NCBI GenBank assembly: GCA_000817105.1
Contig: JUEP01000020.1
Location: forward strand, 1-36,823
Source of the DNA: a marine actinobacterium MedAcidi-G3
Lineage (GTDB): Bacteria; Actinomycetota; Acidimicrobiia; Acidimicrobiales; Poriferisodalaceae
DNA length: 36,823 nt
Reading direction: 5' to 3'
Shown here: positions 29,520 to 36,823 of the stretch, piece after piece
Layout: every line of letters begins with the position of its first letter
How positions within the stretch are numbered: the first letter of the stretch is position 1
Program-made: the position numbers and the translations under genes
Notes under the pieces: model-generated
Databases searched by the model: none
Seen by the model: the letters and a program-made list of their open reading frames with translations, nothing else
Told to the model about the DNA's origin: nothing

Positions 29520-32500
29520 ATGAAAAAAACCCTTCGAGCTCTAGCAGCTACAGCAGTGCTGGCAGTCATATTTCCTCTGTTTCCTACCTCGGCGTCCGCT
29601 AACTCAGCTTTCGGGATCGAGTACGAATTCGCTGATGCAGCTCACTACTCACCTATCGAAAGCAGAGACTATGCCGCTACAAAGGCCGTCACTATCGACG
29701 ATGACGGCAACATTTACACCGCCTCCACCGCTTGGCAGTCCATTTCGAATTTGGCGAGCCGCCAACTCGGCGTGTCCGAAGACAACGTGGCTGGGAAAGG
29801 CTCCGTAACGGGCACCAATCTTATTGTTACCAAGGTCGACAAGAACGGTCAGCTGGTGTGGTCGTGGGAACTACGGGCAGTGGAGAACAACTCGTCTGGC
29901 TCGTGGAGCGATATCGCTGTCGCAGATGACGGAACGGTGCATGTTGTTGGTCGGTACAAAGGTTTAGGCCACGCCTGGTACCACAACGCTGGGGACCCTG
30001 GACGGCCGTCAGTGACCGCCAGTGGTGGTTTTATAGCTGGTGACTGGAAGATGCCGTTTGCGTATCCGGTAGAGAACGGCCAGATCGTGTCCCTCAACCC
30101 TGACGGGACAACGAAATGGGTGAAACGCCTGAAATCGCATTGGTTCAGTGACATCAAATCGGTAGACGTCGACGACAACGGTGACGTTCTGCTCGCTGGC
30201 CGGTACTCCGGCAAAACATGGTTCAACGTCAACAACCACTCAGGGTCAGGTGCTCACGAGGACTGCGTTAAATCGTGCCCGTGGATGACGTTGCTGTCCC
30301 CGAGTGGTGGCTTGAAGTGGTATGAACGTTGGAATCATTGCGGCTCTGCGGCTTCGAAACCTTCAGGTGCGTGGGACGCCAAATTCTTAGACGACGGACG
30401 CATCGTCGCTGTCGGTGGCTATGACCACAATCCGATCTGGCGATGCGATCCTGCATCGAAACGTTTCAACGGCAATCAAGGCGGTTGGGAGTTAGGCAAA
30501 ACTTCGCCTGCTGTGTCGATAGCTGACGGATCACGAAGCTATATGGCGTTCTTCTCCCAGAACACTGGGCAGCTGTTATGGGCTCGAGAGTTCGGCGCTA
30601 AAACCCAACTCAGTAACGCCCTCGAAGTAGTTCAACACCCAACCACAGGTGACCTGTTCACCGTCGGAATATGGGAAAACACTAAAACCACGTGTACCGC
30701 TGACGATAAATGGTATTTCTATCCCACGATCCCCTCGAACAAGTTCCAAACTCCAGAAACAGCGAGCGACAAGTCACTCATCCCTGCTCAATCTGCGTTC
30801 ACGAAAGACACAGCTGGAGTTCTTGACTGTGCAAGACATCAAGACTTTGGTGGTGCACGCAACGGTGACACATTCCTGTTGCACACAGACAGCATCGGTA
30901 ACTTCAAAAATATCAAGACCCTCGCTGAGTACGGATACAAGGACTATCGACCGTCTGTAGCGATCAACAGTGACGGTTCAGAGGTCGCTGTCACCAACTC
31001 CTCGTTCCTTGCCGAACATGACTCATTTACGAACAGCGCAAACGGTGCGAATGGGTGGGTGATGACGTTCGACACCTCTGACCTGTCCAAGAACTGGGCA
31101 TGGGAGAACAAGCAGGCGTGGCACGGAGACAAGAGCGACAAATATCAGATGTCATGGACTGAAGATGTCGCCTACGGTCCAGACGACAAAGTGCACGTAG
31201 CTGGTCGCACGCTGTGGTCAACATGGTTTGGAAAGACTGTCGAAAAGAAGGTGTACCACGGCACCGGTTACGTGAATCAGTCCAAATATGGTCTCGCTAA
31301 CCCTGACGGTTTCGTGGTCCGATATGACCTTGATGGCAACGTCGACACTGGAGAGCCTGCAGAGGTTCCGCAAGTAGCTCCAGACGGATATGGGATCATC
31401 ACTCCAGAGACAATCCAAGACGACGACGGTAACTATTTGATTGGTCCGGGTGGCGAGGTTGTGTGGAACGAACCGCTGTGTGCGGGTGGTCGTTGGGAAG
31501 TGATCCCTCAGCCAGGTATCGCTGTGCGCCAGTACATGATCCAAAAAGCAGCGTTGACGTCCCCAATCAACCTGGGTGACGGGTCTGGAGGAACCGCGAA
31601 CGAACCAGCGGGCATCATCCGAACCTTCCACTCAGGACCTGATGGCACTATCCCGAACTACAACATTTTGTGGCAGGACGGATTCCAGTTAGACAAAGAT
31701 GGCGGTTCGTCTGACTACCCGAACCAGTTCAAAGTGTTGGGTTGGGATGACGGAGTTGCCGATCTTGATGTGTTAACTGAGGTACCAGTCGGGTTTTACT
31801 TCCGTCAGAACTTGTTTGTGTACTCACCTAACGATGATCGACGTCCAGACCCGCGGTACATGCCTCGCGACGAAATAGATGGCCACACTTGGGATCTCGA
31901 CAAACATGACGTGTTCTTAGCGTTCGCTCATCCCGGCGGTTCAACGAACCACCAGACCTACCCGATCTTTGAACAGATCTGCCCGGATCCTGCCGGGTTC
32001 ACGGTCTCAAAAACACAACTCACCACTGATGAGGACGGCGCATCTGAGACGTTTACGGTGGTGTTGAACTCAGAACCTAACTCTCCTGTTCGTTTCACTC
32101 TTTCGAACACCGATACCTCAGAGGTTTCTGTTGATAAAGACACGCTGACGTTTTACACCTCCACCTGGGACACCCCTCAAACGATCAAGGTGACTGGTCT
32201 TCCCGATGGAACACCTGACGGCGACATTACGAGCTATGTGAACCTTTCGGTCACCTGGGATAACAGCTCCTATGAGTACGCGTCAGTCGTGAACAAGATC
32301 GTCGATGTCGTCAACGAAAACGTTGACCTGTTACCTCCACCTCCGAACCCTGATCTTGACGGTGATGGGATACCTAACGAAGACGAGGTTGATGGCTGTG
32401 TGCTGCTCGCGGATTGCGATGACGATGGAATCAACGACAATAACGAGATCCCTGCCTGCATTTTGGTAGCTGACTGTGATGGTGACGGGTTACCAGACAA

Positions 32501-33449
32501 TCAGGAACTCACTGAATGTATCCAGGACCCACGTTGCTCCGATAACAACAACGACCCGGTCGAAGATGACACGCCGGTAGTCCCAGAAACCAAACCAATC
32601 GAACCTTCTAACCCGCCTCCTCCACCGGAGCCGGAAATCGAAGCACCTGAGCTACCCGACGATCCTCAAGACCTTGTGATCCCTGAAGTGGAGGAGGATC
32701 CGAATCCTGACTCTGACGGCGACGGGGTACCTGACAGCCAAGAATCACCTGACTGTTTGAACGACTCTGACTGTGACGGTGACGGACTGGCAGACGGTTC
32801 TGACGCTGACCCTGAAAACGATGACGTTGACGGTGACGGTCTCATCGACGGATCCGACCCTGACACAACGAACCCCGACACCGACGGTGACGGAATCCCC
32901 GACGGCGAAGACGACGATGCTGACGGTAACGGCATCCCAGACGACCAAGAGGAAGGTTTGCCGGGATCAGGTCTTCCTGAGCAACCTCAAAACACCCCAG
33001 ATGACAGCACTGATGACGGTACTGATGACGGTACTGATGACGGTACCGATGGCGGTACTGATGACGGAGAGATTCAAACTCCTCAACCATCACCGGGTGT
33101 TTCGAGTTCAGACACCGGATTTATTGATGCCATAGGCGATTTACCTCCAGCTGCTATCGCTGCAGCAGCTCTTGTTGCAGCAGTTGGTGTAGCAGCAGCG
33201 GCTGCGTCTTTGGTCGGCCCGAGTCTTCTAAGTTGGCTATTTCGCGGTGCATTCGGGATCTGGCTATTCGGTTTACTATTCGGTCGCAAAGGTGTCCGCT
33301 GCGATGTCTGTGACCTTCTCTTAGTCAAACGCGACGGTGTGTGGGTGGACAAGGACACTCATTGGCAGACTGGAATTAATGAGCACATCCACGTGCCTGC
33401 CGACTTCTCCGACAAAGACCGAGCTAAATACCTCAACTCACTCAAGTAA
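29520..33449 (+). CDS. 1309-residue surface protein with C-terminal membrane anchor and Cys/His tail
   Basis: A signal peptide (residues 1-27, ending TSASA) leads to a large beta-rich region (about 30-650) with propeller-like GDVLLAGRY and DDKVHVAGR strands. A Calx-beta-like domain follows at about 824-935 (FYTSTWDTPQTIKVTG). TSP3-like DxDxDG repeats lie at about 942-1007 and 1058-1145, separated by a Pro/Glu-rich linker, and then a short DDGT repeat. One or two hydrophobic segments lie at about 1200-1255, and a basic tail of about 50 residues has CDVC (near 1260) and HIHVP. The layout suggests a cell-anchored receptor or scaffold with a cytoplasmic metal-binding-like tail; this is inference. 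It shares domain types with the preceding secreted protein and lies 124 bases after it. The next genes are a small membrane protein and a LuxR-type response regulator on the other strand. Confidence 0.82.
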   Translation: MKKTLRALAATAVLAVIFPLFPTSASANSAFGIEYEFADAAHYSPIESRDYAATKAVTIDDDGNIYTASTAWQSISNLASRQLGVSEDNVAGKGSVTGTNLIVTKVDKNGQLVWSWELRAVENNSSGSWSDIAVADDGTVHVVGRYKGLGHAWYHNAGDPGRPSVTASGGFIAGDWKMPFAYPVENGQIVSLNPDGTTKWVKRLKSHWFSDIKSVDVDDNGDVLLAGRYSGKTWFNVNNHSGSGAHEDCVKSCPWMTLLSPSGGLKWYERWNHCGSAASKPSGAWDAKFLDDGRIVAVGGYDHNPIWRCDPASKRFNGNQGGWELGKTSPAVSIADGSRSYMAFFSQNTGQLLWAREFGAKTQLSNALEVVQHPTTGDLFTVGIWENTKTTCTADDKWYFYPTIPSNKFQTPETASDKSLIPAQSAFTKDTAGVLDCARHQDFGGARNGDTFLLHTDSIGNFKNIKTLAEYGYKDYRPSVAINSDGSEVAVTNSSFLAEHDSFTNSANGANGWVMTFDTSDLSKNWAWENKQAWHGDKSDKYQMSWTEDVAYGPDDKVHVAGRTLWSTWFGKTVEKKVYHGTGYVNQSKYGLANPDGFVVRYDLDGNVDTGEPAEVPQVAPDGYGIITPETIQDDDGNYLIGPGGEVVWNEPLCAGGRWEVIPQPGIAVRQYMIQKAALTSPINLGDGSGGTANEPAGIIRTFHSGPDGTIPNYNILWQDGFQLDKDGGSSDYPNQFKVLGWDDGVADLDVLTEVPVGFYFRQNLFVYSPNDDRRPDPRYMPRDEIDGHTWDLDKHDVFLAFAHPGGSTNHQTYPIFEQICPDPAGFTVSKTQLTTDEDGASETFTVVLNSEPNSPVRFTLSNTDTSEVSVDKDTLTFYTSTWDTPQTIKVTGLPDGTPDGDITSYVNLSVTWDNSSYEYASVVNKIVDVVNENVDLLPPPPNPDLDGDGIPNEDEVDGCVLLADCDDDGINDNNEIPACILVADCDGDGLPDNQELTECIQDPRCSDNNNDPVEDDTPVVPETKPIEPSNPPPPPEPEIEAPELPDDPQDLVIPEVEEDPNPDSDGDGVPDSQESPDCLNDSDCDGDGLADGSDADPENDDVDGDGLIDGSDPDTTNPDTDGDGIPDGEDDDADGNGIPDDQEEGLPGSGLPEQPQNTPDDSTDDGTDDGTDDGTDGGTDDGEIQTPQPSPGVSSSDTGFIDAIGDLPPAAIAAAALVAAVGVAAAAASLVGPSLLSWLFRGAFGIWLFGLLFGRKGVRCDVCDLLLVKRDGVWVDKDTHWQTGINEHIHVPADFSDKDRAKYLNSLK
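33000..33067 (+). repeat. 12-bp in-frame tandem repeat (DDGT units)
   Basis: About five and a half units of GATGACGGTACT with a few substitutions encode DDST-DDGT-DDGT-DDGT-DGGT-DDG between the TSP3-like region and the membrane segment of the surface protein. It is a flexible acidic spacer and a likely site of length variation between strains. Confidence 0.9.
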
Positions 33450-33482
33450 TCCCAGATTGGGGCACACAAAAGGTCAGTTATT

Positions 33483-33929
33483 TTAAAGGCTTCGCGACAC
33501 ACGAATAGACGCTCCAGGCCCAACGCGATCACCTAGCACCCAGTTCACCCACAACGTTGAGCCGATAGGCGCTAACTCTCGGGGTACCACCAACGTGTTC
33601 TGGGGAACTGGAGTTGGCTCAGTCACAACTTGGCGCGCCATATCGTTTGGACCTTGGACTGCGACCGCCAATCGTAAACCTGCTTCAACTAGAGATCGGG
33701 GTGCTGCCGATACCCGCAACTGGAAATACTTCTCGTCCATATCAGTAAGAGACAGACCCCTTACTTTTGGGACAACTTCTAATTTTCGTTGCTTGCGAAC
33801 ACGAGATAGTCGACGGGGGAGAAAAAGTATCGAATTAACAAGCAGGATCAACACTGCCGCTAAGAACACCTGTCCCCAAATCGTTTCAGTCCAGTTCGTA
33901 GTCGTCGTAGCAACAAGAAGGCGGTTCAT
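33483..33929 (-). CDS. Small single-pass membrane protein, unknown function
   Basis: This 148-residue protein has an N-terminal membrane segment at about residues 18-38 followed by a basic stretch (PRRLSRVRKQRK). A soluble, probably cytoplasmic, domain of about 100 residues follows, with beta-strand character (KYFQLRVSAAPRSLVEAGLRLAVAV; TLWVNWVLGDRVG). I do not recognise it. It starts three bases after the stop of the LuxR-type response regulator and is surely co-translated with it. It is convergent with the surface-protein gene, ending 33 bases from it. A link between the membrane and the regulator, or a partner for the surface protein tail, is a guess from position. Confidence 0.6.
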   Translation of the reverse strand: MNRLLVATTTTNWTETIWGQVFLAAVLILLVNSILFLPRRLSRVRKQRKLEVVPKVRGLSLTDMDEKYFQLRVSAAPRSLVEAGLRLAVAVQGPNDMARQVVTEPTPVPQNTLVVPRELAPIGSTLWVNWVLGDRVGPGASIRVSRSL

Positions 33930-33932
33930 CTC

Positions 33933-34661
33933 TTAGATCACCGGAAGGCACTCTTCGGCAGTTATCAGCTCATAGTGAATTGCCGTCGCTACCGCTGATG
34001 CCTGATTTTTGGTGCCAAGTTTTTCGAAAACCGTTCCCAATGTTGCTCGAGCGGTGTTGTAGGCGATACCAATTTCTGATGCCGCGGCTTTTAGATCGCC
34101 TTGGCGAGCGGTTTCTACAAGGATTTGTTTCATCCTTGGAGTCAGTACCGGGCGTTGGTCCCTGTTTTGTTGGACTCGCATGATGTATTGGGCTTGGGTG
34201 CCGTCCCATTCGACTTGCCGGTTATTGATGATGTCTCGAAGCCTGCCCGGGAATTCGTTGAGGTTCGTTACTGCGGCTTTATCGATCCAACCGATCGCTC
34301 CGAGTTCAAATGCTTTAACCCAATCTCGTTGCTGTTGACTCGCGGAAAGCATGCAAACTTTCGCTGCATCTTGTGGAACTCCTCCGCAGAAGTCGATGAT
34401 GTCGCTTAAAAGGTCGGTGCCTTTTTCGCCGCCCTGTAAGTCCTGATCTAGCAGGACCAGACTTGGTTTACGAGTGGGGTCTTCACTTGAGTTATTCCAC
34501 ATGTCTACGAAAATTTTCATGCCTTCAGCCTTCGTGGAGGCAGAGGAAAATTCGATGTCTTTTGTTTGACCTAATGCGCTTTCAAGCCCGAGGCGAAGAA
34601 ATGGGTCGTCGTCTATAGACAACACCCAATAGTTAGGGTTTTTGTCGACTGGGTTTGCCAC
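33933..34661 (-). CDS. LuxR/NarL-type response regulator
   Basis: This 242-residue regulator has an N-terminal receiver domain (about 10-135): acidic triad DDD at 17-19, phosphoacceptor D72 in LVLLDQDLQG, switch serine in MLSAS and K128 in GWIDKAA. The C-terminal helix-turn-helix (about 173-235) begins LTPRMKQILVETARQGDLKA and includes EIGIAYNTARATLGTVFEKL. This is a GerE/LuxR-type DNA-binding domain. No kinase is adjacent; the soluble kinase at 23177 is the only complete one in the window. The GTG start at 34661 has AGAAGG eight bases before it. It is followed by the small membrane-protein gene. Its targets may include the surface-protein genes (inference from position). Confidence 0.85.
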   Translation of the reverse strand: MANPVDKNPNYWVLSIDDDPFLRLGLESALGQTKDIEFSSASTKAEGMKIFVDMWNNSSEDPTRKPSLVLLDQDLQGGEKGTDLLSDIIDFCGGVPQDAAKVCMLSASQQQRDWVKAFELGAIGWIDKAAVTNLNEFPGRLRDIINNRQVEWDGTQAQYIMRVQQNRDQRPVLTPRMKQILVETARQGDLKAAASEIGIAYNTARATLGTVFEKLGTKNQASAVATAIHYELITAEECLPVI

Positions 34662-34813
34662 GAGCGTCGCCTTCTAAAAAGGAATCTGAGCGAAATCGTA
34701 CTCTGATCAAAGAGCGGGTCTAGTCACTAATGATCTTTCGTTTTGTTGAGAGTCGCCCGGATAACTGGATCTCCCATAGATTCAATAGAGGACTTCGTTC
34801 GAAGGTAGGGGTT

Positions 34814-35671
34814 ATGCAATTAGGTATCTGTATGCGGGATCTTCCAGTGACTCAAGTGGTTGAGTTAGGGAAGTTCGCTGAAGACCACGGATATTCTTCG
34901 ATTTATCTCCCTGAAACAGGTAACCGAACGCCTGATGGAGGGTTATCGGGGAGAAGCCCGTGGATAAGTCTCGCCGCGATGTTCGCCGAAACCGAACATG
35001 TCGGAGGAGCGGTGGGTGTCGCGGCGGCACCCTTTCGGTCACTACCTCACCTTGCTCTTTCCGCTGCAACCCTTCAAGAGCAGTCAGAAGGAAGATTCTC
35101 GTTAGGAATCGGGGTGTCACATCGCGAAGCTGCCGATCGTCTAGGCGTTCCATTTCCGACGTCACCGTTGCGTTGGACAGAAATCGCGTGTGACGAACTG
35201 ATGGGACAAGCGCGCTTCGGCCTGACCTTCGGCAAGGGCTTCCCTGTACTTGTTGGCGCGCTCGGACCGAAAATGGTCGAGTTGGGTGCAGCTCGTTCGG
35301 ATGGTTTGGTGTTGAACTGGTTAACCCCACAACACGCACAAGAAACTGTTGAATTGGCAAGGAATGTTGGTCAAGCGAATGGGCGCACCCCTTACACAGT
35401 TTTGTATGTACGTCTCAGCCCCGATGAAGCTCTGCACACAGATGCAGTGAACTACGACGCTATGGCCAATTATCACCATCATTTCGTACGCCAAGGTTTG
35501 ATGACACCTGAAGATGTGGTCGCCGGCACTTGTTTACGCAGCGATGATCTCGGTCACGCAAAAGAGCAATTGAATGCGTGGGCTGAAGCTGGAATCGATT
35601 TGGTGTGTGCCTACCCGCACGGATTAGAACAAGCCGAGTACGAAACCGCGTTAGCTGCACTCACCGCCTGA
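34814..35671 (+). CDS. LLM-class flavin-dependent oxidoreductase
   Basis: This 285-residue luciferase-like monooxygenase-fold protein has N-terminal LGICMRDLPVTQVVELGKFAE and GYSSIYLPETG (the beta-alpha pair that opens the barrel), then GVAAAPFRSLPHLALSAATL, GRFSLGIGVSH and VLVGALGPKMVELGA, a typical LLM core. Many actinobacterial members use coenzyme F420 rather than FMN; which one is used here cannot be read. ATG 34814 is preferred to the frame start at 34730 because the family begins with this strand and AGGTAGGGG lies just before it. The gap from the divergent regulator (34662-34813) must contain its promoter. The substrate is unknown. Confidence 0.85.
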   Translation: MQLGICMRDLPVTQVVELGKFAEDHGYSSIYLPETGNRTPDGGLSGRSPWISLAAMFAETEHVGGAVGVAAAPFRSLPHLALSAATLQEQSEGRFSLGIGVSHREAADRLGVPFPTSPLRWTEIACDELMGQARFGLTFGKGFPVLVGALGPKMVELGAARSDGLVLNWLTPQHAQETVELARNVGQANGRTPYTVLYVRLSPDEALHTDAVNYDAMANYHHHFVRQGLMTPEDVVAGTCLRSDDLGHAKEQLNAWAEAGIDLVCAYPHGLEQAEYETALAALTA

Positions 35672-35675
35672 TCGG

Positions 35676-36626
35676 TCATGTGTCGTCTGTGTTGAAGTGT
35701 TCGAGTAGCAGCTGCATTTCTTGGTCGACGTTGTCGGGCACCACGTAGTCATCTTCGTCGCATATTTCGCCTATACGTTCAGCGACCGATTCAAGGGTCA
35801 GGTCCTCTTCGTATATTCCTTTAGTTACGCCCATGAAGGCTCGACCTACTCTGCCTCCCGAAGCGGACAGCGTTTCGCCGTTAAGCGAGCATGATTCGTG
35901 TGCGAGGTAGACCACCGCAGGTGCAACCTGTTGTGGGCCTAATTGCATCATGAGGTCTTCTCCGGTGAGGCCGGTGATGTCGGCGATGTCGCCGTCGTCG
36001 CCGAGAACGTCGCCGGTCATTCGAGTCAATGCGCCTGGTGCTATCGCGTTGACGTGTATGCCGTACCGAGATCCTTCGATCGCGAGTGTTCGGGTGAACC
36101 CGTAAATAGCGGCTTTGGCTGCGGAGTATGCGCTTTGACCGAATGATCCGAACAGCCCCGACCCTGAGCTGGTGTTGATGATTCGTCCATAGCCAACTGA
36201 TTTCATGTGTTCGTACGCGGGGCGACTGACGAAGAAACATCCTTTGACGTGGACGTCAATAACGGGTTCGAATTCGTATTCGTTGATATTGAGGAATGTT
36301 CGGTTGCGGATAATTCCGGCGTTGTTGATGAGAATATCGAGTCGCTCGAATTCTTCCAGCGTGGCAGCGACCATGGATTCAGCGCCTTCGCGTGTGGCTA
36401 CCGAATCGCTGTTTGCGGCCGCTACACCACCTGCCGCCCGTATTTCTTCGACAACAGCTTCCGCCGGGCTTGGGTCATGGTCTTGGCCTCCCATGGTTGG
36501 TGATCCCAAGTCATTCACCATCACCGCTGCGCCTCGCGACGCGAGCAGGAGTGCGTGTTCTCGGCCAAGCCCACCGCCGGCACCAGTTACCAATGCGACT
36601 CTGCCATCAAATCTCAATTCACTCAT
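35676..36626 (-). CDS. Short-chain dehydrogenase/reductase (HSD17B4/MFE-like)
   Basis: This 316-residue classical SDR has a TGAGGGLGRE cofactor motif at residues 15-24, NNAG near 100, a catalytic serine region INTSSGSGLFG and a YSAAK active-site motif near 167. The VNDLG segment after strand 2 is typical of the dehydrogenase domain of multifunctional beta-oxidation enzymes (HSD17B4/MFE-2), suggesting an NAD-dependent 3-hydroxyacyl-CoA or steroid substrate. The C-terminal extension of about 60 residues is acidic. It converges on the LLM gene, with four bases between the stops, and is divergent from an alpha/beta hydrolase gene 51 bases away. Confidence 0.87.
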   Translation of the reverse strand: MSELRFDGRVALVTGAGGGLGREHALLLASRGAAVMVNDLGSPTMGGQDHDPSPAEAVVEEIRAAGGVAAANSDSVATREGAESMVAATLEEFERLDILINNAGIIRNRTFLNINEYEFEPVIDVHVKGCFFVSRPAYEHMKSVGYGRIINTSSGSGLFGSFGQSAYSAAKAAIYGFTRTLAIEGSRYGIHVNAIAPGALTRMTGDVLGDDGDIADITGLTGEDLMMQLGPQQVAPAVVYLAHESCSLNGETLSASGGRVGRAFMGVTKGIYEEDLTLESVAERIGEICDEDDYVVPDNVDQEMQLLLEHFNTDDT

Positions 36627-36677
36627 AGCTTCACCCTAGATTGCGAAGACAAGCGCGAGTAGTGGCAAACTCTTTGC

Positions 36678-36823
36678 ATGATTAGCGATTTGGACGAACA
36701 CGTCATCGAAGGCAATGGAATACAAATCCATTACGTAACCAAAGGGCAAGGTCCAGTAGTCGTAATGTGTCATGGCTTCCCTGAAAGCTGGTATTCGTGG
36801 CGACATCAAATAGATGCCCTAGC
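36678..36823 (+). CDS. Alpha/beta hydrolase, epoxide-hydrolase-like (5' part only)
   Basis: From ATG 36678 the frame is open to the window edge and gives 48 residues. The segment VVVMCHGFPESWYSWRHQID is the oxyanion-hole region (HGFPES) typical of epoxide hydrolases and haloalkane dehalogenases. The nucleophile and catalytic His lie beyond the window. It starts 51 bases from the divergent SDR gene, so the two probably share a promoter region. Confidence 0.8.
   Translation, partial: MISDLDEHVIEGNGIQIHYVTKGQGPVVVMCHGFPESWYSWRHQIDAL

Noticed and set aside
33000..33067. Repeat array resembling a CRISPR
   Set aside because: The units are 12 bases, directly adjacent and in frame, encoding an acidic linker. 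There are no spacers.
33450..33482. Short inverted repeat after the surface-protein gene as a terminator
   Set aside because: The CCCA/TGGG pairing is only four bases and has no T run.
34730..34813. Upstream start for the LLM oxidoreductase
   Set aside because: The extra 28 residues do not fit the family, and ATG 34814 has a better ribosome site.

Overview
The window looks like a chromosomal segment of a free-living, probably marine actinobacterium, most plausibly an uncultured member of the Acidimicrobiia. This is an inference from gene content: a luciferase-like (LLM-type) flavin oxidoreductase, an MpaB/DUF2236 oxygenase, a DMSP-lyase-like cupin, frequent GTG starts, moderate GC, and very large secreted proteins with delta-60, Calx-beta-like and calcium-binding (TSP3-like) repeats. 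There is no integrase, transposase, CRISPR array or phage gene in view. One tRNA gene, tRNA-Arg(CCU), is present.

Positions 1-11819 form a probable light-responsive block of two convergent gene sets. The plus-strand set is a small membrane protein, an SRPBCC protein, a sigma-70 factor, a photolyase and a PlsC-type acyltransferase. The minus-strand set, in transcription order, is an FAD-dependent desaturase/amine-oxidase-like protein, a cytochrome P450 fused to a UbiB/ABC1 kinase, a B12-dependent CarH/LitR-type photoreceptor regulator, an SDR-DUF2867 protein and a DUF1295 membrane reductase. Most of these genes overlap or lie within about 70 bases of each other. The regulator, sigma factor and photolyase together match the known LitR/CarH light-response theme.

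Positions 12047-20108 are a mixed region. It holds a small membrane protein, an NTF2/SnoaL-like protein, a zinc-ribbon membrane protein, a DUF4864-like lipoprotein coupled to an MpaB/DUF2236 oxygenase, and two unknown small proteins. A second copy of the acyltransferase is framed by a 61-bp direct repeat. The tRNA follows, then a tightly overlapping operon of MFS transporter, DsbB-like protein and DMSP-lyase-like cupin.

Positions 20285-34661 look like a signalling and cell-surface island. It contains a histidine-kinase H-box protein with no ATPase domain and two tandem membrane-anchored zinc metallopeptidase-like paralogues. The second paralogue carries a decayed remnant of the H-box gene at its 5' side. 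Next come a receiver-only response regulator coupled to a soluble histidine kinase, a TetR regulator coupled to a 1600-residue secreted repeat protein, and a 1309-residue surface protein with a C-terminal membrane segment and a Cys/His cytoplasmic tail. The island ends with a LuxR-type response regulator coupled to a small membrane protein. Several of these genes share an ATTTGC-containing element 63-86 bases before the start codon. This island is the best candidate here for an undescribed system: envelope sensing or proteolysis controlling very large surface proteins.

The right end holds ordinary metabolic genes: an LLM flavin oxidoreductase, an SDR dehydrogenase, and the start of an alpha/beta hydrolase cut by the window edge. 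All calls come from reading sequence and recalled family motifs. No database search was run.
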